Shown: positions 27,887 to 36,432 of the stretch, in pieces
How the letters are laid out: each line of letters opens with the position of its first letter
Position numbering within the stretch: the stretch's first letter is position 1
Assembly (NCBI GenBank): GCA_030747505.1
Contig: JASLKQ010000005.1
Span: 1-63,025, forward strand
Length of the DNA: 63,025 nucleotides
DNA from: Verrucomicrobiota bacterium
GTDB taxonomy: Bacteria; Verrucomicrobiota; Verrucomicrobiia; Limisphaerales; UBA1100
Direction: 5' to 3'
Program-made: the position numbers and the translations under genes
Notes under the pieces: generated by a model
Database searches by the model: none
What the model was told of the DNA's origin: nothing
The model's input: only the letters and a program-made list of their open reading frames with translations

Positions 27887-29029
27887 TTACTTTTCTCCCC
27901 CTTCCTTCTCTTTACTGATTTCAGGGGGAGGCTGATTAATCATTAGCCTCAATTTGGAGCGGTTCAATTTCCCACCCTTTGACAATAAATATATTTTAAC
28001 ATCCTCATTATCAGCAATCCGTTCCATGGCCTCGTAGTATAACTGCTCTGTGTAACGCCTGCGGGCTACCGGATCGGGATACTTGGTGACAATATCCTGA
28101 AACCGGGAAGCCAAGGATTCTACCGATGCCCTGAGTGCTTCTGCTTCGTTTTTTGCTCTATTTCGAATTGTTGCCACGTCCCCTGAAGAAGCCCCACTTC
28201 CAGCACCATCGGATTCAATTGCCCGACGCAGACCATCTGCCTCGATTTTTGCTGAACTCAACACTTTATCAACGCTCGACCTCACCCCGGAAAACTTCTC
28301 GTAAGGTTTCTGTGTCATGAACGGAAGCTTCACATCATCTCCACCAACATTCACGCGCTCTATCTCCACTCCCAGATCATAATCACTGGCCAGCTTGACC
28401 ACGCGACTCTTGACGTTTTCGGCAAACTGGGTGGGATTCTCAAGGATCGCAGAAAGGTCAGCCCGCGAAGCAGCGAAGGTCACGCCATTATCGAGCATCA
28501 ACTGCAGCACCACCGGGGGTTTGTCCGATGGAGCTTCAAAAGCAAACTTGAACTGACTCGGATCAGACACACGGTATCTCATCTCTGCTTTAATATGAAT
28601 GATCTTGTCATCCATTGTCACAGCATACCCATCCCGCGAAGCATCAACGGGGCGTTGATTTACATCGTCACCCCTCTCGGCAAGCCCGATCGCTGCATGC
28701 CATGCAGCATTGGAATTTATCGGTCGATTTCGGATAATCTTAACCTTTTCATCGATCGGATAAGGCCAGGCAAAACGCGTGCCTGCTTTGTACACTTCTT
28801 CTGGACTAGTGGCCTGAGCCTTTCCGAAGCGCAACACGATCACCCCTTCAGCATCTTGTTTTACATTAACAAGATTGGAAAAGATCAACAGGTATATGAC
28901 CAGAACAGCGATCACGATCTTAAGAATCGTAAAACTACTCTGCAGTGCCTCCTCCATCGCACGCGCACCTGATTCGTTTTCCAGATTCTCTTCCGGAATA
29001 TCCTGAGGGTTAGTCGGCTTGGTACTCAT
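27887..29029 (-). CDS. SPFH/band-7 protein, HflK/HflC-like (third in order)
   Basis: A 380-residue membrane-anchored SPFH protein. A cytoplasmic N-terminus of about 35 residues is followed by one helix (FTILKIVIAVLVIYLLIFS, near 33-51). The SPFH domain includes EGVIVLRFGKAQATSPEEVY and AGTRFAWPYPIDEKVKIIRN. A coiled-coil stretch follows near 270-330, and the tail is KGGKLNRSKLRLMINQ. HflK and HflC form a cage around the FtsH protease in well-studied bacteria; no ftsH gene is in this window. It is the most divergent of the three SPFH proteins here, with an Ala/Ser/Gly-rich region near residue 270. The start ATG lies 39 bp after the preceding SPFH gene. Confidence 0.85.
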   Translation of the reverse strand: MSTKPTNPQDIPEENLENESGARAMEEALQSSFTILKIVIAVLVIYLLIFSNLVNVKQDAEGVIVLRFGKAQATSPEEVYKAGTRFAWPYPIDEKVKIIRNRPINSNAAWHAAIGLAERGDDVNQRPVDASRDGYAVTMDDKIIHIKAEMRYRVSDPSQFKFAFEAPSDKPPVVLQLMLDNGVTFAASRADLSAILENPTQFAENVKSRVVKLASDYDLGVEIERVNVGGDDVKLPFMTQKPYEKFSGVRSSVDKVLSSAKIEADGLRRAIESDGAGSGASSGDVATIRNRAKNEAEALRASVESLASRFQDIVTKYPDPVARRRYTEQLYYEAMERIADNEDVKIYLLSKGGKLNRSKLRLMINQPPPEISKEKEGGEK

Positions 29030-29068
29030 GGTCGGGAGATGAGGGTGTAATATTCGAAACAGTCTTTT

Positions 29069-30010
29069 CTACTCTTTTTTTGCCGGCTCTTGGCTCTGAG
29101 GCTTATCCAATCCACGCAGCAGTCCAAAAGGACCCATCGAGTCATCCAGAATCAGTGTCGTTTGTTTCTTTACCGATTTTTCAAGTGCCTGTAACTCCAT
29201 CAGGAAAGCCGCCAGCTTAGGATCCTGCTCCATCAACTTAAACTGCTGCAAGGCATCAGCTTGTGCCGCTGCACGAATTGATTCCGCCTCTGCCTCAGCC
29301 TTTTGTTTTGCAGTCTCCTTGTCGTTCTTAGCTTTATTAACAATAGCTAGAGCTTCCTGCTCAGCGAGATGGATGGTCGTCCCCGCCTTGTTAGTCCACT
29401 GCGTCACCATTGCATTGAGCACCACGTCCAGATTACTCTGAGGCACCCCTACTTTGCGGATTCCAACAAAACGAATTTCAACCCCTAGATTCTCAGCTTT
29501 TCCCTTTGCTGCGTCCTGAATGGCCTTCTCCAAATCATCGAAGTTCACCTTTTCGGCGGCCTTTGCACTGGCTCCCTGGACAAAACTCCCAAAACTGCTG
29601 GCCACACTGTTCACTTGATTGTTTTTTTCCGTATCCACAATCTCAAGCAGCTGCTTCTCCGCATCCTTCATTCGCGCATCCGAATCAGAGCCATTGGTGC
29701 GCTCCATGAAAATACTCGGATCAGAAATCTTCCAACCGAAGTAAAACTGCATCATCACACTCCCCCCATTCCGGGTCATTACCTGATCGTAGCGGGTGGT
29801 TTTTACGTGGATTCGCTTGTCAAACTTATACACATGTTGGATTGGCCAGGGCCATTTAAAACGAAGGCCGGGTTCCTCAATGGGAGGACTGTTCTTCCCC
29901 AGATGATTAACGAATGCTATCTCATCCTGACGCACCTGAAAGGTAAACATGTACGATCCAAAAATGAGCAACAGCAACCCGAAGATAACAATATTAACTA
30001 TTTTCTTCAT
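29069..30010 (-). CDS. SPFH/band-7 protein, HflC-like (second in order)
   Basis: A 313-residue protein close to the normal HflC length. The N-terminal anchor is IVNIVIFGLLLLIFGSYMF (residues 4-22). The SPFH domain follows with RQDEIAFVNHLGKNSPPIEE, PGLRFKWPWPIQHVYKFDKR and FYFGWKISDPSIFMER. A coiled-coil rich in Ala, Glu and Lys (near 215-260) precedes the C-terminus LRGLDKPQSQEPAKKE. The layout predicts oligomerisation at the membrane with the bulk outside the cytoplasm, as in HflC. It lies 14 bp after the large SPFH gene and 39 bp before the third. Confidence 0.88.
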   Translation of the reverse strand: MKKIVNIVIFGLLLLIFGSYMFTFQVRQDEIAFVNHLGKNSPPIEEPGLRFKWPWPIQHVYKFDKRIHVKTTRYDQVMTRNGGSVMMQFYFGWKISDPSIFMERTNGSDSDARMKDAEKQLLEIVDTEKNNQVNSVASSFGSFVQGASAKAAEKVNFDDLEKAIQDAAKGKAENLGVEIRFVGIRKVGVPQSNLDVVLNAMVTQWTNKAGTTIHLAEQEALAIVNKAKNDKETAKQKAEAEAESIRAAAQADALQQFKLMEQDPKLAAFLMELQALEKSVKKQTTLILDDSMGPFGLLRGLDKPQSQEPAKKE

Positions 30011-30024
30011 GATATGATTTTATT

Positions 30025-32007
30025 TTATTTTTCCGGAACTGGAATGTCCCTCATTCCGCGGCGAATCGCCTCATGTAAATCAAGATCCAGCTCAACTTCA
30101 TGATTTTGCGCAGCCACCACAAATTTTCTTGCTTGTTCCACAGCCCTTACAAAAGTGGTCAGGTAGAGCCACACCGGATAGGTGTTGGGGGCCTGGGTAA
30201 AAGGTTCCCTCGCCCCTAATTGGCTTTCTGCACTGGCCTTGGCTTGCATTCTTAATAAATCCGATGCCACCGTTGCCCCATACTGAATGAGTTCGACCTC
30301 AGTGTCCTGTTCGGCCGCCAACCTTAATTTTTTCTGTTCGGCATTGAACTTGGTAATCTCACTCACCGACCCCGCTGTGACAGGCCCCTCAAAGGCTGCG
30401 GCCACAGGCATCGGATTTAATCCAGTGTCTTCTTCTCCGGGTGCCGACGGCCCTCTTTCCACAACCATGTCTGGCGATTCTGCTGGTGGACGCAAATCCG
30501 CCACTCCAACAAACAGGATTTCCACCCCTAGTTTGTCGGAGGCCTGTTGGATATTATTCCTTAAGGTCTCTTGGGCAGATTTACGCCCCTTGATAAGCAG
30601 CTGCTCAAAATCGTGGGCGAGAAAATAATGCACAACTTCGCGGGTCGCAATATTACGAAGCAGCTGCTCCGGATCTGAAAACCGCAACCAGCCATTCTCC
30701 AATCCATTGACTCCCTTTTCTTCCCCTCCACGGATACGATATTGAACAGGAACGCTGGCCACCATCAGGTTGGCTCCAACTGTTTCATCACCACTACCGG
30801 TAAGGAAGAAGAGTTCACCGGTGTTCTTTTTTGAATCATAATCCTTACCGGTGGGCTCCAACCACAACCCAGGCCTGTCCGTCTGACCGAGTTTTTTCAA
30901 TTCATCCTCACCGAGCGGCTCTAGTCCAACATGAAATGTGTGGACCTGATCCGGATAGAACCGTTCTACCGAAGCGAAGGGCCAGGGCAATTTAAGATGA
31001 ATACCGGGTTTCAAAAGATCTGATCGCTTCTGCGCCCCATCCACCAGTTTCCCCCGCACTGACGGCTCAATCACGACTATACTCGTCGAAAGCCACAAGA
31101 GAATCACTTGCAGGCCGATAATTACCCCCAACCGTTCGCGTAAAAACTGATAACCCCATGTTTCAGAGACCCTGAAACCAAACTGATAATCCAGTATCTG
31201 TCCAGCGGTGGTAAAGAGATTTTCAGGCTTGGCTATCAAACCAATCAGACGACTTTGATACAACAGACGCGACTGCCTCCCCGTCACCCGCGGGCGATAT
31301 ATCTCAAAAATCATACTCAACAGATTTTCCACGCCGACCACCCCTAGAAGGATTGTTAATCCTGTTCCCACATATACATCAACACTCGCTTCCTTGAATG
31401 CCACTGACACCACTGCCGCCAAAACGAAGTTCAGATAAGCTCCAAACAGAACATAATCCGAAGCCGGCTGCAAAAAACGCTGCTTTTCAATTCGGGCAAG
31501 ATTAGAGGCAAACTGCCCACGCAGGAAAAAGATCAATCCCATCAGTGCCGCACCAAAAAGAGCTATATATTTGCCCTCTATCATCCAGCTATCAATTGTC
31601 TGAAACGCAGTAGGCACCCGCTTAGTCATGATGTAATAAACGCCATATGCCTGGAGGAAAAACATAAGGACAGCAACAAACGGCATGCCCAATTTTTCAA
31701 ACTGTTCGCGAGAGCGTTTTGCCGGAAGCACTTCCCCTTCATCGAACAGTGCGTCGCTGGTGGCCCCCTGTCGGATTTCGTCCAACTCGAGAGCCTCCAT
31801 CTGCTCACGTTCACGCAATTGCATGTGCAACAGGCTAACCAATGCCACCACTAGGCCCAGAATCATGAATGCTGCTATCGCATAGGCGGTAATGGAACTG
31901 GTGACCCAGGCCAAAGCAACCGAACCCCCAACCCCCACAACACCCATGAGGAGGATGTTCCATAACCCTCCCATCTTATTTATCTTATCAATTTTTTCAG
32001 CTGCCAT
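30025..32007 (-). CDS. Polytopic SPFH/HflK-like protein (first in order)
   Basis: About 660 residues, nearly double a normal HflK. The first half is a membrane region of several helices: two near residues 18-60, then near 110-130, 150-165, 190-210, 220-240, and a final one near 300-320 (VIIGLQVILLWLSTSIVVIE). The SPFH domain starts directly after that last helix with VRGKLVDGAQKR and KPGIHLKLPWPFASVERFYP. It is followed by LGVEILFVGVADLRPPAESP and a coiled-coil rich in Ala and Glu. I use ATG 32007; GTG 32013 in frame is an alternative. It overlaps the upstream permease gene by about 11 bp. A polytopic N-terminal half on an HflK-like protein is unusual and may anchor a membrane microdomain. 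Confidence 0.82.
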   Translation of the reverse strand: MAAEKIDKINKMGGLWNILLMGVVGVGGSVALAWVTSSITAYAIAAFMILGLVVALVSLLHMQLREREQMEALELDEIRQGATSDALFDEGEVLPAKRSREQFEKLGMPFVAVLMFFLQAYGVYYIMTKRVPTAFQTIDSWMIEGKYIALFGAALMGLIFFLRGQFASNLARIEKQRFLQPASDYVLFGAYLNFVLAAVVSVAFKEASVDVYVGTGLTILLGVVGVENLLSMIFEIYRPRVTGRQSRLLYQSRLIGLIAKPENLFTTAGQILDYQFGFRVSETWGYQFLRERLGVIIGLQVILLWLSTSIVVIEPSVRGKLVDGAQKRSDLLKPGIHLKLPWPFASVERFYPDQVHTFHVGLEPLGEDELKKLGQTDRPGLWLEPTGKDYDSKKNTGELFFLTGSGDETVGANLMVASVPVQYRIRGGEEKGVNGLENGWLRFSDPEQLLRNIATREVVHYFLAHDFEQLLIKGRKSAQETLRNNIQQASDKLGVEILFVGVADLRPPAESPDMVVERGPSAPGEEDTGLNPMPVAAAFEGPVTAGSVSEITKFNAEQKKLRLAAEQDTEVELIQYGATVASDLLRMQAKASAESQLGAREPFTQAPNTYPVWLYLTTFVRAVEQARKFVVAAQNHEVELDLDLHEAIRRGMRDIPVPEK

Positions 32008-33787
32008 CGCCACTTAATTCCCGGTTCTCAAACATCCAGATTGCCACGGATAAAGCCAACACCACATAAAGCATCATATAGAGGCCGGCTGTGCCAAGAT
32101 ACTGCACTGGCACCACCCCTTGATTATATTTTGTTTTAAAACGTGTCTCACCTAACTCCTCCGATTGGGGATTCATGGAATCGGAGAGCCAGAAAAGCTG
32201 CCAGTTGGGGACCAAAACGTAAAGAATTTTTGCCCAACCCGAGCCATCAGTAATCGAAATTTCACGTTCGGTTGAAGAATCCCACTTCCTCAGGCTACCT
32301 TTGTCATGTTCCACCCAGAATGCCAGATGCCCAGGCACCACGTCGGTCCGCTCCTGATCATATAATCTGTGAAATTCCCGCAAATCACTCTTTTTGTCTT
32401 CCATACGCTCCAAATCGGCCTCCCGTTTATCGATCGCATCAGCTATCTGCGGCAGCAAAGATAATTCAACTGAATCTCCGGGAAACTCATCAGGAATCAA
32501 CCGGCGCCCCACCCGAATCATCTCCTGTTGAATCGGCACGTTCCATCGGTGCTTTAGATCTCTATCCAAAAGGCTTTTCAGCCGATCATAGTCAATCTGC
32601 ACAGCATTGGTTTGCACACTGCCAATAACAACAACTGGCATCTCGTTAACCTGTTCATGATAGTAGACAACTTGACCAATGCGATTGGTATATGATCGTT
32701 CCAGCAATCCAGCCCCCAACTGGTTCAAGTCAGGTTTTTTCCCGCCCGTATCAACCTCAACAGTGTATTGCATGTTCGACAGCCTAGGAATTCCTCGCGG
32801 CTGAATATGGAAAGCCACATGTCGATCTGATTGGTTTCCTGGAGGATTCCAAATCATATATTCGCCCGGGCGCAAAAGCCCCCCTCCCTGCGCTGATTCG
32901 CCCAGAAGATAATCGGACATTAGGCCTAGAAGAAAAACCCCCGAACAGATCATCATCGTTGGCATCCACCCCATCCGGGTGGAACACATCAAGGCAATTG
33001 CTGCCAATATGAAAAGAGCAAATAAAATTAACATTGCCAGCCGAATCAAAGACCAATCCACGTCATCAGCAAAATCTGCCTTCTCTTCGGTCGGGATTGG
33101 GTTCCCATCCGCATCAATTCCCGCTCCATCAGTAAAAACCCAAATGTCAGAAAACTCAGCGCTAATCTGAGCTCCACTATCCACCAACCACCACGCACGT
33201 TGCTTGTCCTGCGAACAGACCGTCAAAAACCCCAATGTCATTGCCACCGCCAGCATTCCCATGGCCCATGGCACAAAAGGCTTATGCAAAAAATAATTCA
33301 TCAACCCGGCCCCAAGAAATGCCAATACCACGAAGATCCCAAAAGTCACCACCCCAACAATATCAGGGTTTCCGTAGGCATCGTAAGCCTGACGACTAGC
33401 CAACAACAGTACTATTACATTGAGGTAAGTCCCGACTGTTAACCCAGCAATGATTCCAAGATATTTCCCTATGATAAAATGCATCCGCCCCACGGGCTTG
33501 GATAACACGGCTAGTGCAGTGCCGGTTGAAACTTCACGCGACAGGGATGAGGAAGCGCAAATAACTGCAGCGAAGAGACCAGAAATAAACATCACAGACA
33601 GCGCTCCATCCTTAACCATCTTGATATCGAAATTTACCGGCCCCATGTCAGTCCCCCCAAATCCGAAGTAGGGCACAGCTGCCAACACGATCATAACCAA
33701 CGGTGAAACAGTATATAGGAGAAGGAAAACCGGTTGCCGAACCAGTTCCATAAACGCGTTAAGAGCAATGATTGGGATTTGTCTCAT
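31997..33787 (-). CDS. ABC-2 type permease, first gene of the long operon
   Basis: A 596-residue integral membrane protein. The N-terminus NAFMELVRQPVFLLLYTVSP is characteristic of ABC-2 permeases, as is SLSREVSTGTALAVLSKPVG near residues 82-101. Helices occur near 20-40, 65-85, 108-128, 145-165, 170-190 and 255-300. A periplasmic domain of about 260 residues follows, with a last helix near 565-587. No ATPase gene is adjacent; the nearest cognate candidate is at 24660-25877 in the same operon. The GGAAGAGG-like purine stretch a few bases before ATG 33787 is a good ribosome-binding site. It opens the twelve-gene minus-strand run. Confidence 0.82.
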   Translation of the reverse strand: MRQIPIIALNAFMELVRQPVFLLLYTVSPLVMIVLAAVPYFGFGGTDMGPVNFDIKMVKDGALSVMFISGLFAAVICASSSLSREVSTGTALAVLSKPVGRMHFIIGKYLGIIAGLTVGTYLNVIVLLLASRQAYDAYGNPDIVGVVTFGIFVVLAFLGAGLMNYFLHKPFVPWAMGMLAVAMTLGFLTVCSQDKQRAWWLVDSGAQISAEFSDIWVFTDGAGIDADGNPIPTEEKADFADDVDWSLIRLAMLILFALFILAAIALMCSTRMGWMPTMMICSGVFLLGLMSDYLLGESAQGGGLLRPGEYMIWNPPGNQSDRHVAFHIQPRGIPRLSNMQYTVEVDTGGKKPDLNQLGAGLLERSYTNRIGQVVYYHEQVNEMPVVVIGSVQTNAVQIDYDRLKSLLDRDLKHRWNVPIQQEMIRVGRRLIPDEFPGDSVELSLLPQIADAIDKREADLERMEDKKSDLREFHRLYDQERTDVVPGHLAFWVEHDKGSLRKWDSSTEREISITDGSGWAKILYVLVPNWQLFWLSDSMNPQSEELGETRFKTKYNQGVVPVQYLGTAGLYMMLYVVLALSVAIWMFENRELSGDGS

Positions 33788-33816
33788 CGATCCTCTTCCA
33801 ACAGGGGGGGGCGCGA

Positions 33817-33844
33817 ATCATACGCGAAACCAACTTCAAGGCAA
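33817..33844 (-). promoter_or_regulatory. Candidate sigma-70 promoter of the SPFH/ABC operon
   Basis: On the minus strand TTGCCT (33844-33839) and TATGAT (33822-33817) are separated by 16 bp. They match the -35 and -10 consensus at 4 and 5 of 6 positions. The predicted start is near 33810, giving a leader of about 23 nt that contains a run of eight C residues and a purine-rich ribosome-binding site before ATG 33787. This is the only promoter-like element I find for the twelve genes. Confidence 0.4.
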
Positions 33845-33878
33845 TCCGAAATCCAACGAACACTCTATGGGTTGATTC

Positions 33879-33906
33879 TCGACATTCAACCGTCATCTCG
33901 TATAGT
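33879..33906 (+). promoter_or_regulatory. Candidate sigma-70 promoter of the FHA-kinase gene
   Basis: TCGACA (33879-33884) and TATAGT (33901-33906) are spaced by 16 bp, each matching 5 of 6 consensus positions. The predicted start is near 33913. The leader of about 39 nt contains the strong Shine-Dalgarno AGGGAGG (33941-33947), five bases before ATG 33952. The element lies about 35 bp from the divergent operon promoter, so one regulator bound between them could act on both. Confidence 0.5.
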
Positions 33907-33951
33907 ATTCCTGTTTGTGCCGTGGGTTCTGCGGTGCATAAGGGAGGCATT

Positions 33952-36432
33952 ATGGCAGCACCGGTGGTTCAATTAATCGCCAGAAATGGTGAAAACATCC
34001 TTGCTCGTTTTGATCTGGTTCCGGGAGATTATCCCCTCGGCCGGGATTCCGCGTGTTCGATAACTATCAATAGCCCCGATGTGTCGCGCAAGCATGCACT
34101 GCTTTCCGTATCTGACGAAGACTGCACAGTGGAGGATATTGGCGGACGATACGGCACCTTCATTGAAAACCGACAGATTGCCGGCAAAGTTCGTCTTGAA
34201 CCCGGCCAATCGTTTATCCTCGGTCGCACCACTATTGAACTGTCCCCTATCACGTCAGACCCAACTGAATCAACAGCTCCAAACGATAAGCCCGAACGTT
34301 ATGAAATTTCCCGCCAACTGGCTAAAGGAGGCATGGGCGAAGTTTATCTCGCTTTGGATCGAGAGCTCCAAAGACATGTTGCCCTTAAGGTAATGACCCC
34401 GGAAGTCGCAGAAAACGTAAGCCTCGCAAACCGATTTACTCAGGAAGCCCTAGTTCTAGGGAGGCTGGACCATCCGCATATTGTCCCGATTCATGATTTA
34501 GGAACCGACAATCAAGGACGAAACTATTACGCCATGAAATTTGTTCGAGGCACCACTCTCAAAGAGGTGTTGCATGGTCTCCGACAGGGTCAATCTTCGA
34601 TTGTAGAACGATACCCATTATCTCGGTTGCTCGATATTTTTGGAAAAATTTGCGATGCAGTTGCTTATGCCCACTCCAAGGACATCATTCATCGCGATCT
34701 TAAACCGGCAAATATCATGATCGGTGAATTTGGTGAAGTTATGGTGATGGACTGGGGCATAGCCAAAATCCTCCACCAACCTGAAAATACACCAATCTCA
34801 ACTCAACTTCCGAACTCTGGAGAAGGCACCCAATACGGAACCATCATGGGGACCCCCAGTTTTATGGCCCCGGAACAAGCCAAAGGATGTTTGGACCTCA
34901 TCAATCAGAAGACTGACATATACTCACTAGGCGCAATTCTATACAACATCCTTACACTAAAACCACCTATCACTGGCAGCAGCACTGATGTAGAGGTAAT
35001 GGAACGCATTAAGTCTGGAGATATTACTCCTCCAATTACTTACAATGATAATGCAAGCAACCTCACTGTACTGCTCCATTGCCCAGACCATCAGGTGCCA
35101 GAAGCTCTTTCAGCTGTAGCAATGCAGGCTCTTTCTAAGGAACAATCCAGACGCTATTCTGATGTCCACTCCCTGCAGCGTGATATAGCCGCCTTTACTG
35201 CAGGGTATGCACCAAAAGCCGAAAAAGCCGGGTTATTCCGGCAGATGCACCTTTCAATACAAAGACACGCTGCCTTGGCCTCCGCCTGCTGCGTCATCCT
35301 TATCCTCATCCTTACCTTCGCCACCCACGCCTACTGGAGTGAATATCAACAGAGTAAAGCGATTTCTCGGTATCAGGCAGTTGCCCCCAAAAGCCATGAG
35401 ATAGCAGGACAACTAATGGCCCGCGGGCTCTTTACAGAAGCACTATCATCAGCAGAATTGGCTACTCAACTTTCCCCCAATAAAGCCCCCTACTGGCAGC
35501 GTCTTGCCCGAGTGCAACTGGCATTGCATCGCCCCTCAGCCACGCTGTCCTCTATAGAAGAGGTACATAAATTAGATGGACCCAACAAGTATACAAAGCA
35601 AGCGGGAAAAATTTCCCAGCAGCTTGTTGAACGGCATGGATCAGGGCAACTACCCTTGCATGCTTTGGGTACAATTTTCCACTGGCAGCACCGTCGAGGG
35701 ATGTCAATGGACGCACGTTTCACACTTGCCCGCATCGAATCGGAGAAGACAAACGTTTGGAACGCTGCCCAGTCAGCCATACGAAAGATGGGACTTTCTG
35801 GCCGTGTACAACGTGATCAACACGGATACTTAAAGATTAACCTGGCAAACACCAAAACCAAAAACCTCTCGGACTTTTCTCGTTTGCCGGTATATTCGCT
35901 TAATCTATGGCAAACCCAAGTTAAAGACCTTCAATCACTGAAGCAGATGCCACTTCGTCAGCTTTCCTTGGCATATACCTCAGTATCGGATTTAAGCCAT
36001 TTGAAAGGAAAACCCTTGCAATCACTGACCATCGCCTATGCCCCAGTAGAAAGCCTAACACCATTACAGGGAGCTCCATTAATGCACCTGCACCTAAGCA
36101 GCACAAAAGTTCATGATCTTTCCCCCCTAACAAAAATGCCTTTGAAGACGCTGCATTTGGACCGCACTCCGATAACCAACCTTAAACCAATAGCTAGCTT
36201 GCCAATTAGAGAGCTGAGACTCGATGGTTGCAAACAGCTTCACGACCTCTCCCCTCTCGCCCAGTGCACGAAACTGGAAGTACTCACTCTGCCCCGCAAA
36301 CACGGAAATATTAATTTTTTACGCAACCTCCCCAAACTAAAAAAACTATCGTATCGTTACGATGCGGACCCTGCTAAAATCGAAACGGTTTCACAATTCT
36401 GGCGAACGAGAAATTTAGCCTCTCGAAACTAG
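33952..36432 (+). CDS. FHA - Ser/Thr kinase - TM - leucine-rich-repeat-like protein
   Basis: 826 residues from ATG 33952, chosen because AGGGAGG precedes it and the FHA domain starts directly; an in-frame start at 33772 would overlap the divergent gene. The FHA domain (about 5-100) has YPLGRDSACSITI and SRKHALLSV. The Hanks-type kinase (about 115-415) has glycine loop AKGGMGEVYLA, Lys146 in ALKVM, HRDLKPANIM with Asp249, DWG (267-269, a DFG variant seen in PVC kinases) and GTPSFMAPEQAKG. One membrane helix (about 439-461) leads to an extracytoplasmic region. That region has a TPR-like part and about seven leucine-rich-like repeats from about residue 640 (LRQLSLAYTSVSDLSHLKG). It is probably an envelope sensor kinase; its divergent position suggests a link to the SPFH operon. 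Confidence 0.9.
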   Translation: MAAPVVQLIARNGENILARFDLVPGDYPLGRDSACSITINSPDVSRKHALLSVSDEDCTVEDIGGRYGTFIENRQIAGKVRLEPGQSFILGRTTIELSPITSDPTESTAPNDKPERYEISRQLAKGGMGEVYLALDRELQRHVALKVMTPEVAENVSLANRFTQEALVLGRLDHPHIVPIHDLGTDNQGRNYYAMKFVRGTTLKEVLHGLRQGQSSIVERYPLSRLLDIFGKICDAVAYAHSKDIIHRDLKPANIMIGEFGEVMVMDWGIAKILHQPENTPISTQLPNSGEGTQYGTIMGTPSFMAPEQAKGCLDLINQKTDIYSLGAILYNILTLKPPITGSSTDVEVMERIKSGDITPPITYNDNASNLTVLLHCPDHQVPEALSAVAMQALSKEQSRRYSDVHSLQRDIAAFTAGYAPKAEKAGLFRQMHLSIQRHAALASACCVILILILTFATHAYWSEYQQSKAISRYQAVAPKSHEIAGQLMARGLFTEALSSAELATQLSPNKAPYWQRLARVQLALHRPSATLSSIEEVHKLDGPNKYTKQAGKISQQLVERHGSGQLPLHALGTIFHWQHRRGMSMDARFTLARIESEKTNVWNAAQSAIRKMGLSGRVQRDQHGYLKINLANTKTKNLSDFSRLPVYSLNLWQTQVKDLQSLKQMPLRQLSLAYTSVSDLSHLKGKPLQSLTIAYAPVESLTPLQGAPLMHLHLSSTKVHDLSPLTKMPLKTLHLDRTPITNLKPIASLPIRELRLDGCKQLHDLSPLAQCTKLEVLTLPRKHGNINFLRNLPKLKKLSYRYDADPAKIETVSQFWRTRNLASRN

